Assembly: GCA_001566295.1 (NCBI GenBank)
Contig: KQ964311.1
Location: 1 to 28,000 of the forward strand
Length of the DNA: 28,000 bases
Direction: 5' to 3'
Origin: Microdochium bolleyi
Lineage: Eukaryota > Ascomycota > Sordariomycetes > Xylariales > Microdochiaceae
Shown here in pieces: positions 19,353-28,000 of this stretch. The notes beneath the pieces are model-generated. The model searched no databases. It saw nothing but the letters and a program-made list of their open reading frames with translations, and was not told the origin of the DNA. Each line of letters starts with the position of its first letter. Position 1 is the stretch's first letter. The position numbers and the translations under genes were made by a program.

Positions 19353-19936
19353 CTACATTTCGTGATTGTGCTCTCCCCTACATCTTCGCGTTAGTCGCGC
19401 TTGTTGTCATTGAAGAAGGCACTCACTTACAACTTCTGAATGGCATTAAGCACCCTCGCCACATGCTTCACCAACTTGAGATCCAACTCTGCGATTCTGC
19501 CACTCAGTATTCTAAGCTCCTCTGACGATTCTTGCTGTTGTTGTTCCACACTGGTGCAGGTGAGCATTGGATCTATAAGGTTATCAAGCCATGAAGCCAG
19601 GCAGACCTACAGTCGTCCGAAATTTTCCTGCAAAGATCTCAGAGCGTCGACCTTCCGACCATTTTGAGCAAGTCTTTCATGTGAGGGCGGTGTAAGTGAG
19701 ATGCACAGTGCGAGCTCAAATTGTTGCGTGATCACTGACCTTCTCTCGAGGTCTCCAATAAGACCGCTGTGTCTGAAGGACATTGCAGCTGACGATGATT
19801 GTTGAGCATAGTCTAGGCGATCAATATCTAGGAAATACTCGTCGTTGGGTCGTGGTTGACCGAGATCGATACTTGATGGTATCTGGATTTGCGAGTGGGC
19901 TTGCTCGGGCGTGTGCTGTTGAGCCTGTTGAGCCTG
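19353..19936 (-). CDS. Coiled-coil protein of unknown function, 5' end unresolved
   Basis: Reading on the minus strand, exons 19936-19740, 19673-19611, 19550-19431 and 19377-19353 join with perfect phases to 134 residues plus stop. The three introns are short: 66 nt (GTCAGT donor, AAAG acceptor), 60 nt (GTAGGT, CCAG) and 53 nt (GTAAGT, branch GACTAAC, GTAG). The N-terminal part is Gln-rich (QAQQAQQ) and acidic (NDEYFLDIDRLDY). After MSFRHSGLIGDLERR comes a heptad-like helical stretch (KVDALRSLQENFGRL, ELRILSGRIAELDLKLVKHV) ending LGEHNHEM. Upstream exons probably exist: an acceptor-like ACCACCAG precedes 19936, and a donor GTAACA or GTATTT lies near 19985-19991. No family is recognised. Function could be an oligomerisation tail of a larger protein. 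Confidence 0.55.
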
Positions 19937-20494
19937 CTGGTGGTTATGCCACCCTTGTCAGCGATGCTAGCTCGGGTTGTGTTACCACAAATACCACGAT
20001 ATAAGCATGAGCTGGGGGTGTCCCTTTTGCAGCTGGACATTTGAATTGTAAAATCTAATGTTGCCTGCCCGCCTCGGAGAGGCTGGATGGTTGACAGCCG
20101 GCGTTTGAAGTCTTGCGAGCAAAAATGACATAGTTGTTCGATCTACATGAGTGGCCGTGGCTTCCGCATATTCGTTCGGGTAGTGCTGTGAGATGACTTC
20201 TATATTTCTTGAGTTCGAACCACAGCTTGGGGAAGTTCTTGGCTAGGCTTCTCCGAGAGGCGAACCCTCAAGGTTTCTGCTTGTACAGTGAGCGCACTCA
20301 AGAGCAAAGAACTGAATATCGCTGCTATCACAATCAACAAAAGGTAGACCGCATTATTCTTGCAGAACCAGGGATATCACGAGAATGGGTGCTGAAATGA
20401 GGTTTCGCAAATGAATGGTGATCATGCTGTTACTCGTCGACTCTAAGTGAGTATGCTGGCAAGCCGTCTCTTCTTTGTCAATTTCTCTTTTGCC
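19937..20494. other. Probable 5' exons of the coiled-coil gene and 3' side of the acyltransferase
   Basis: A minus-strand frame from ATG 20131 is open to about 19987 but does not join in phase with the next exon. A third frame over 20022-19986 does (PAAKGTPPAHAY). The stretch 20132-20494 shows no clear gene; a plus-strand frame at 20209-20400 has no supporting signal. Confidence 0.3.
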
Positions 20495-21549
20495 TCACCG
20501 AGACTTCTTCGTCCACGCATCCACGAAAGCGACCTTGTCTCGCAGGGTGAGCCCCACGCGCTTGTTCCTCGCAAGACGCGCCAACGTCTCGCCAACGTGG
20601 TCCATGACGCGCCTCTCCTCAGGAGTCAGATCTCTTGACTCTCCGTCGACGCCTTTCTCCATAGCACCATTCACTAGTCCGTTGACAACAGCTGCCGTGT
20701 TGGTCGTGCCCTCGGCGATCCTGACTCGAATACAATGCGTAGGACGGCTGAGCAGATTCCACAGAAATGCCATATAGGCGCCAGGTACTGGGGTTGTGAT
20801 GTCAGGGGGCGTATATAGCAGGCTGATGGGGAAGAGCTTGGCATCGGCTGGCGCTGAAAGCAGTGACGGGGATATCGGAAGTATGCCCTTGCCGTTGGTT
20901 GTGCTCATCTCGGGAAACACGGCGATGACTCGATCAGGGTTCTGTTCGACGAGAGCCCGCAGAGTTGTCAGTCCGGTGGACGTCGGAGGCGCAAGGACGG
21001 GCCCTTGGAGGGCAAGCATGACTGCCCGCCATAGACTGTTGCGCTGCACTTTTTGCGTGTCTGGATACGAGATTGTGAAGATGGGATCGAATATCGCAGC
21101 GAGGTATATGGGGTCGATAGGCGACGTGAACTGAGATGCGATGATGGAGCGGGGATGCGGGAAGCGTGAGGGCGGCTGTTGCGACAAAGAGCCACGTTTT
21201 ACGTTGTCGAGCTGGAGGTCAACCCACCCCACGCCGGGAATGGCAAGCAGACCCCAGAGCAGCAGCTTGCGAGCCGCGAGGGGGAGCGGCAGCTGTGCGA
21301 GAAGCAGGAAATAGATAGCGACGCATATGAGGAAGAGCGGAAGGCGGAAGACAAAGATGACCCCTCGAAATATGTTGTAGATGGCCGATGTGGGTGTCGT
21401 CGTAGGGATGAAAGGCGATATGCCAGATCCTGCACGTGGCCGCTCAATTTCAGTCAGCCAACACGCTCAAGAATGCGACAACGCAAGCTGTAAGAAGGAG
21501 TGCCGAGGGCGAACAAACCGCGGTCACGGAACTGGCTGTACTTCTCCAT
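20495..21549 (-). CDS. Membrane lysophospholipid acyltransferase (PlsC type, Loa1/Vps66-like)
   Basis: Exon 1 (21549-21519) encodes MEKYSQFRDRG. An 89-nt intron (21518-21430; GTTTGT donor, branch GCTGACTG, GTGCAG) leads to exon 2 (21429-20495). Together they give 321 residues, close to yeast Loa1. Two hydrophobic segments (about 32-55 and 58-78) should anchor it in the ER or lipid-droplet membrane. The PlsC region follows: SQFTSPIDPIYL (about 109-120) at motif I and VFPEMSTTNGKGILP (about 181-195) at motif III. The His of the usual HxxxxD is not seen, although the Asp is, as I recall for fungal members of this branch. Loa1 acylates lysophosphatidic acid to phosphatidic acid in glycerolipid and triacylglycerol synthesis. 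The conserved N-terminal EKYSxFRD supports the start. The gene looks intact. Confidence 0.85.
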
Positions 21550-23153
21550 GGCTTGGTGCAGTCAGGAAAGGGTCCCCTAGGTGGGCGTTGAGAGGTGAAG
21601 AGTAATGACGATTTTGGAGTTGGATACCCGATGGCGTAGTGGGGGGATTGAGCACACCTGCCAGTCTTATAGTGGAGTGGCAGATATGTTGCTTAGCCCT
21701 TCCCCCCTTCCTGGCTGCGACAGCAGGGCTTGGAGGTGATTAGAGTCTGACGATGTATTACGGGTGAGGTGCCGGCGATTACTGGTGGGGAAGTCTGCTC
21801 AGCTCATAACCTGGTCTTTTTGAAGTAATCAACCATGATAACAGGACGAGGTGCAGCCATTTGCAGCGCACGATCGATAAGGGTGCAAGCGACGGGTTGT
21901 CCGTACTCTTTTGACATGTGAAGAGAGAGGAGGCGAGTGACATGGATGGTCGGCGGAGCCCTTCCCCGCATTATTCCAATTACTGTACCCAAGGGTTCTT
22001 TCAACGCCGTTCTAGATCGCGATATGCGGCTCCCCGACCCAGTCCATCGAGATCTCTCGGGGCACATTCCCTGCCGGTGCCACCCCATGCACGACGATCC
22101 CGCCGTGGGAGGCTCGCCGCGAGCACCATTTCCTGTTTTACGCCCTCCTCGTGCTGTTCCCAGGGACCAATGAACAACAACGCCGCTTGCAAGAGATGAT
22201 CAACCCTCTACAACCACGCACTTGGGAGACATCCTGCCACAGGCAGAAGCATGGTCCCCGCCTACTGTGGACAACCACTTGGTTGGTGGTGACACTCATT
22301 GGTGCCCAGCCGGACCCCCGTTTGCAGTCGCTGGCTGGCTCTACGCGTAAACCACTCTTACCAATGTTGCCGCCTTGCCGCCACACCGTTCGCCAACATT
22401 GCCTTAGGGGCTGTCAACGAGGTGTGGCGTGGCTGCAGAATCAGATTTGAGAGGGGACCCCCAGGCTCCGCGAGAGTTTCATGCAGCCGTGCCGATCAAG
22501 CGACCCTTGCTCTCTTTGCCTGTCTGTGCAGCTCCGGTTCCCTTCGTCGATACGCCACACCCACGAAACAGAGCACGTATCGCCCGCATGTGTGAATGAC
22601 CGTCTGAACTAATCGATAGCATGATGACGTGCCTACCCCCTGGACCAATCTCTAGCACGCGGAGCTGTTCACGGACTTGTTGCACACGCATTGGAACGCC
22701 ATGACGTCGAGTGAGTGTGCGTACAGGGCGGCGGCGGCGGCGGCGGCTGGAGTCGCTCACACGCAGCACATTTCCACACGCCTCGTGTGGCTTGACTTGA
22801 CTTAAATGGGCTTTGTGACGTCGATCGATTTCGTCGGGCCCGGAGGTAATTTGCCCTGACAATGATGGAATTGATGCTCGTGGCTGGTTCTGGCAACCCT
22901 AGGACGGCTGCGTGAGACACGTGCCTCATAAATATCTGGATATGCCTGGGTTGCATTGCTCAGATTCTGACCTGGAAGACATTCAGCTCGAGTTATTGGG
23001 CAGCCCGCTTATGTATATTACCAGAAGCACAACACAAAATCACCCAGCACCCAATCAGAGCCACCATCTCCCCATTATCAAGACGTAGTAACCACCACTA
23101 CCTATCACATCCCCAAGAACGAGAACCCTGTCGCCGTTCTCCATCCCGCAGCC
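21550..23153. other. Intergenic region between acyltransferase and LEA-like gene
   Basis: A divergent 1.6 kb spacer presumably holding both promoters. A GGC/CGG triplet run sits at about 22726-22746. A minus-strand frame at 21804-22088 (94 codons, containing TIHVTRLLSLHMSKEYGQ) has coding-like codons but no known domain, and could be a small gene. Nothing else stands out. Confidence 0.4.
22726..22746. repeat. Short GGC/CGG triplet repeat
   Basis: About six consecutive GGC units in the spacer upstream of the LEA-like gene; a simple sequence run with no coding role evident. Confidence 0.7.
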
Positions 23154-26100
23154 ATGTCGGGACTCGTAGACACGGCCAAGAGCGCCACAAATGGCGCCAC
23201 AGAACAAGTCCAGAACATAGGAGAGTCTGCGCAGGAGCAGAAGCAGCAGGCCGGCTCGGACGCGGGCGTACCGCGATCCATCCCAGACACATCAGAAGAC
23301 CAGTCCGAGTATGGTGCCGGCCACCACGGCTCCGGCGGCGAAGGGGAGATGGTCCCCGCCGCTGGCCGCATCAACGAGAAAGGGGAGGTCGTCGACGACG
23401 ATGGCAACCCCATCGGCAAAGTGACGAGCGGCGAGGCCAAGGAATTTGTAGGCTTCGTCGTCACACAAGAAGGCGATGTCCTGAACGAGGACGGCGGTGT
23501 CGTCGGCAAGGCCGAGCCCCTCGAGGACGTTGCCTCGGAACTCAACTACACCACAAAATCAGCCAAGGACGGCGTCCAGAGCTCGCGGGGCGGCGGCGGC
23601 GGCGGCCTCGGCAGTGTCGTGGGTGGGGTTACCGACGCGGCACAGTCAGTGGTCGGCGGCGCCGGTGATGCAGTGAGCAAGACCGGCAAGACCGCGACAG
23701 ATACGGTCGGAGACGCCGCCAAGGGCATCACTGACACAGTTGGTGAAGCCACGGGCACCAAGGACACTACTGGTGCCGTTGGTTACGCCGCGAAAGGCAC
23801 GACAGATGCCGCCGGCGAGACGGTCGAGGGTGCCACTGGCACGGTAGACGATGCTGGCAAGGGTGCTACTGATGCCGTGTCCAGGAGACTGCGGAGGGTG
23901 CCGCTGGTGAAGTCCAAGAAACTGCGGAAGGCGGTGCCCCTATCGAACTTAGGGACGGCGAGGTGCCCAAGCTCGGCACCGAAGCCGCCGAGAACCTCCC
24001 TGAGGAGGTCCCTGCTCCCCAGACCATTGGCGATATCGAGGTGCCTTCTCTTGCTCCCTCCGTCGCCAACAAGGTCGTCGGCCTCTTTGAGGGTTCATTC
24101 ACTGTCTCTGACGGCGGCAAGGTGACTGACAAGGAGGGCAAGATCCTTGGCAAGCTGGCTGAGGGTCAAGACATCCAAGACCTCATCGGCAAGGAAATCC
24201 ACGGCATTGACGCCGAGGGCAACCTGCTCGGCGAGAACGACACTGTCCTGGGCAAGGTCGACATTGCCCCCGAGGGCAATGTTGCCGAGCAAGTAAAGAA
24301 GGAGATCCCCGAGGCTGCTGAGCGGCTCGAGGCTCTCGAGAAGGTCGAGGAGCAGGCCAACCAGGCCAACGAGATCAAGATCCCCTCCTTTACGCCCTCT
24401 GTTGCCGGCAAGGTCCTCGAGATGTTTGAGAGCCCCTTCAACGTCGCCGACGACGGCCAGGTCAAGGACGCCAAGGGCAAGATCCTCGGCAAGCTCGCCG
24501 AGGGCCAGGAGGTTGGCGACCTCGTGGGCAAGGACATCAAGGGCATCGACGCCCAGGGTAATCTCCTGGGCGACAACGAGACCGTGCTCGGCAAGGTCGA
24601 CATTGTGCCCGAGGGCACCATTGTCGAGCGTATCAAGGAGGACGTTCCCGAGGCCGCTGAGCGCCTGGACGCCCTCGAGGAGGCCAAGCTCCCCGACCTG
24701 TCCATCCTTGAGGGTCTCAAGATCAACAAGGGTGGCAACGTTGTCGATAGCAACGGCAACCCGCTGGGCAAGGTCTCGAGCGGCGACTTGAAGAAGCTGG
24801 CCGGCCGGACTATCGGCAAGGACGGCAAGGCCTGGGACGACAGCGGCAACGTCCTGGGCGAGGTCGAGGTCCTGCCCGAGGCGGTCAAGACCGAGTCGTC
24901 GCCCTTTGAGGACTTCCCCGACGCCACCGTCGACAAGAACGGCAAGGTCATCTTTAACAGCGCCAGGTCGGCGTTGTCGACGGCGACGACTTCAAGAACC
25001 TCATTGGCAAGAAGGTCGACGCTGATGGCGATATTCTGGACAAGAACGGCAACGTCATTGGCCATGCCACCCGTGCTGAGGCCGAGGAACCCGTCGAGCC
25101 AGAGGCCGAACCCGAGGACCAGATCGACTACTCTGTCCTGCGCGACAAGAAGGTCAACAAGGCCGGCAATGTTGTCGACGACAAGGGCACCGTCTGGGGC
25201 CGCGTCGTTGAGGGCATCCTGCAGCACCTCGTCGGCAAGAAGGTTGGTGATAACGGCGAGATCTACAACGACGCCGGCAAGGTCATTGGCAAGGCCGAGC
25301 CCATCCCCGAAAACGAGCGCGAGGACAACAAGGAGCCCTCCCCCTTTGAAGACTTGCCCGGTGCCACCGTCGCCAACGAGGGCAAGGTCCTCTTCAACGG
25401 CGAGCAGGTCGGCGTCGTCATCGACGGCGACGCCAAGAAGCTCAAGGGTAAGACTGTCGATGCCGACGGCGACATCTTGGACAAGGCTGGCAATGTGCTT
25501 GGCCGCGCCGAGCGCTGGGAGGCGCCCGAGCCCGAGCCCGAGCCCGAGGTCGACAACTCGATCCTGGCTGGCAAGCGCATCAACAAGGCTGGCAACGCCG
25601 TCGACAAGCACGGCGACATCTATGGCCGTGTCATCGAGGGTGCCCTCCCGCGCCTGATTGGCAAGATGTGCGACAAGCAGGGCTTCATCCGCAACGAAGG
25701 CGGCGACGTCATTAGCAAGTGCGAGCTCATCCCCGAGGCGGAGCGCGAGGGTATGAAGGAAGGCCCCTTCTCCGAGCTGCCCAAGTGCACCGTCAACAAG
25801 GAGGGCGAGATTGTCACGCCCGGCGGCGACGTAGTCGGCCGCCTTGTCCAGGGCGACGCCAAGGTCCTCTTTGGCCGCGCGGTCGACGACGACGGCGACA
25901 TCCTCGACAAGAACGGCAACGTCCTCGGCAATGCGGAGCGCTGGGAGAAGCCCGAGGAGCCCAAGGACGTGAACCCCATGTCTGGCCGCAAGGTCAACCG
26001 CGAGGGCAACGTAGTGGACGAGAACGGCGATGTCATTGGTAAGCTGACCAGCGGCGACCTGAGCAAGTGCGCCGGCAAGAAGATTGACGACGACGGCGAC

Positions 26101-26930
26101 GTTATCGACCAGAAGGGTTCCATCCTGGGTCACGTCACCCTGCTCGAGGATATCCCGCCTGAGGAGCCCAAGGAGGAGGAGTCCGAGGAGGACAAGCAGA
26201 AGCGCCTGCAGCTCGAGCAGGACCGCCAGATCGCTGCTCGCATTGCCGACTGCCTCACCCACTCGCTTGACCGCATCAAGCCCATCCTCAAGATGATCAC
26301 CTCTGTAAGTTTTCCCTTGCAAACTGGTCTTAGATAACCGCCGTGGAACAACTACTAACCACTACGAAAACAGAGAATTGAGGCAGAGGAGGCCAAGCCC
26401 GAAGATGAGCGCGACGAGGAGGGCCTGGTCAAAGAGGTCCGCCCCTTGATCGAGGAGGGCGGCAAGATCCTGACCGAGGCGAACGGCGTGATCCGCGGCC
26501 TCGACCCTGACGGACGCATCGCGGCCAACGCGCAGCACAAGACGGCCTCGCGCGAGGCCACTCCCGAGGAGTACCGCCTCGCGGACGTCCTCAAGGAGCT
26601 CACGGGCCAAGTCACCGAGACCATCGAAAATGCCAAGAAGAAGCTCGAGGGCATGCCCCGGGCCAAGAAGGAGATCAACCCGCTCTGGGGCCTCCTCGCG
26701 GAGCCGCTGTTCCAGATCATCGCCGGCGTCGGCCTTCTGCTCAGCGGCGTCCTGGGCCTGGTGGGCAAGCTGCTCAACGGCCTCGGTCTTGGCGGCCTCG
26801 TTACAACCTCCTTGGTGGCCTTGGTCTGACAAAGGTGCTCAGCAGTCTTGGTCTCGGCGATATCGTCGACACAGTCACCGGCCAGGACAAGGGCGGCAAG
26901 AAGAAGGACGGTCTGCTTGGACTGTTCTAA
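23154..26930 (+). CDS. Large LEA-like repeat protein with DUF3659-type repeats (three frame breaks)
   Basis: ATG 23154 (GCAGCCATGTC) opens a protein of about 1,236 residues across two exons; the intron is 26305-26373 (GTAAGT, branch ACTAACC, ACAG). The N-terminus is an LEA-like stretch with repeated A/T/D/G/K units (DTVGDAAKGITD, YAAKGTTDAAGE). The middle is an array of roughly 50-65-residue repeats, each with a hairpin pattern such as INKAGNAVDKHGDIYG followed by GKxVDxDGxILDKxGNVLG, matching what I know as DUF3659. The C-terminal part (RIEAEEAKPEDE onward) ends in a Gly/Leu-rich hydrophobic region and KGGKKKDGLLGLF. Such proteins are linked to stress or dehydration protection and cell-surface or organelle association, but function is unproven. 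Frame shifts by -1 at about 23880-23884, 24959-24965 and 26801-26806; each time the alternate frame continues the same repeat or tail. Without restoration, three open frames result. Confidence 0.8.
26305..26373 (+). other. Intron of the LEA-like gene
   Basis: A 69-nt phase-0 intron with donor GTAAGT, a consensus branch site TACTAAC and acceptor AACAG. It separates the repeat array from the C-terminal domain. Confidence 0.9.
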
Positions 26931-28000
26931 GCGGGTTGTTCACCTGGCTTTGATCCCGTCTGCGTTTCTTTGTCTGACATGCTCCCGTTTTTCAATCCTG
27001 TACAAGTTATGCGTTTGCTTTGATGATTTGTTGTTTTATCACGAAGTCACGAACGTTCCAAAATTTCTTGCATTTCAAAATTATTCATGTACACTCATCC
27101 TACGATGAGCAGATTGTAATCTCTAGTAGTAGGATTCTAGCACCAAAAAGGCCAGTTGTTCGTTATATTCTTCTCTGAGTCTGTTGATGTGCCTGAGGGA
27201 TTGGTTTATGTGCACACTCTCAGATTGACTGAACCAAGTCAAAACTCCACCGAGTTTTGTCTTTAGCCCGCAAATAATGCGACTTTTCCAACAAAATGCT
27301 TATCCAACGGGCATCTGCGCTTCACCAGAGCATGGATTTCGTGTTTTCGTCATGGTGTCGTGGATCACACCTTTGCATGTCGCAAGACCACACAATACTA
27401 ACGCCTCCAGAAGCTCGAGACCACGAGCGTATTGCTTTTTAGGTCATGTGTTTTGGCACGTTCAAACACCGTTTAGTCCTGAATCTTTCGCAGTCTGCAT
27501 CCTGTAGGCGCAACAAAGGATGATCCACTGCTGCTGCTCCGTTCTCCGAGAATTCCGCCTGGCTGGACAGCAAGTATAAGGAATGCTGTCGCGGCTGCTG
27601 CGAGGAGAGCCCGACCCGCGCGGAACGCCAAAGTCCTGTCTGGCTACGCGTACGCTTATCGTTTCAAGGGCCATCATCTTGGCGCGCGGCTCCCCGCCTT
27701 TGGAGAAGAGCAAGATGTGCGACCCCCGCAACCCGCGACCCGTCGCTCCTGCCAACGGGGAGTCATGGCGACTTCTCCCGCGCCTGCTCGTGGTGGACGG
27801 ACCAACAGTCGAGACTTGCAGGTCTGCATCAACCACTCTGCCTTGTCCTCCGTCTTTTGCCATGGACACCAGCACATCCATCAGGACATCCGCCCACCCT
27901 TGTCACGATGCCGAGCCACTGCTGCAAGGGACCCTGCCACCCAGGCGCTTCAGCACCCCAACCCCTGCCCGTCCTGACATGATCCCGCGGGGCGCGCACG
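26931..28000. other. Gene-free end of the window
   Basis: This holds the 3' UTR of the LEA-like gene, then about 1 kb with no domain-supported gene. A minus-strand frame (27881-27462, 139 codons) is Arg/Ser-rich without recognisable motif, and I do not call it a gene. Confidence 0.5.

Noticed and set aside
23844..23884. 41-nt intron explaining the first frame break of the LEA-like gene
   Set aside because: Phase fits and it has GT and AG ends, but it is shorter than usual fungal introns and would remove part of a regular repeat. Kept only as an alternative to a one-base deletion.
24166..26322. 718-codon minus-strand open frame as a gene
   Set aside because: It mirrors the sense repeat array, has Leu/Val/Asp-rich periodic sequence from antisense of GGC/GAC/AAG codons, and shows no domain of its own.
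27462..27881. 139-codon minus-strand frame near the end
   Set aside because: No domain, promoter signal or introns; Arg/Ser-rich chance frame in GC-rich DNA.
1..28000. tRNA, rRNA, CRISPR or bacterial operon features
   Set aside because: I saw no cloverleaf with A/B boxes, no rRNA-like sequence and no spaced direct-repeat array. Gene structure is fungal.

Overview
The window comes from a filamentous ascomycete, most likely a sordariomycete or relative. This is inferred from gene content and architecture: fungal-type introns of about 50-150 nt (GT...CTAAC/CTGAC...AG), a DUF3328/UstYa-like oxidase, a fungal-specific transcription factor domain, a nucleoside phosphorylase-NACHT-ankyrin receptor relic carrying G:C-to-A:T changes of the RIP type, a Fot1/pogo-like DNA transposon, and a large LEA/DUF3659-type repeat protein. 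No prokaryotic features, rRNA, tRNA or CRISPR were seen.

Layout. A GNAT acetyltransferase (200-871, minus) is followed by a four-exon UstYa-like oxidase (1347-2347, plus). Next is a 2.85 kb NLR relic (2860-5712, plus) with many transition-type stops. It is cut off inside an ankyrin repeat exactly where a 5'-truncated short-chain dehydrogenase begins (5709-6723). A Baeyer-Villiger-type FAD monooxygenase with a C-terminal membrane anchor (7317-9152) and a multi-exon fungal transcription factor (9599-12061) follow. The transcription factor has two GC-AG introns and no visible Zn2Cys6 cluster. A complete Fot1-like transposon (13005-14861) with 45-bp inverted repeats and TA target duplications lies next, then a bZIP factor (15281-16126, minus). 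The stretch 16.1-19.3 kb is gene-poor, with one tentative small gene at 17748. After it come a small coiled-coil protein with three phased introns (19353-19936, minus), a Loa1/Vps66-like lysophospholipid acyltransferase (20495-21549, minus) and the LEA-like repeat protein (23154-26930, plus).

How the genes relate. The UstYa-like oxidase, SDR, monooxygenase, pathway-type regulator and perhaps the bZIP factor look like the tailoring and regulatory part of a secondary-metabolite locus. No PKS, NRPS, terpene synthase or RiPP precursor is visible, and the SDR and regulator look damaged, so it may be a decaying or fragmentary cluster. The acyltransferase and LEA-like gene look like ordinary chromosomal genes. 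Several otherwise good genes carry single-base frame breaks (monooxygenase, transcription factor, transposase, three in the LEA-like gene). Genuine decay and sequence or assembly indels cannot be separated from this sequence alone.
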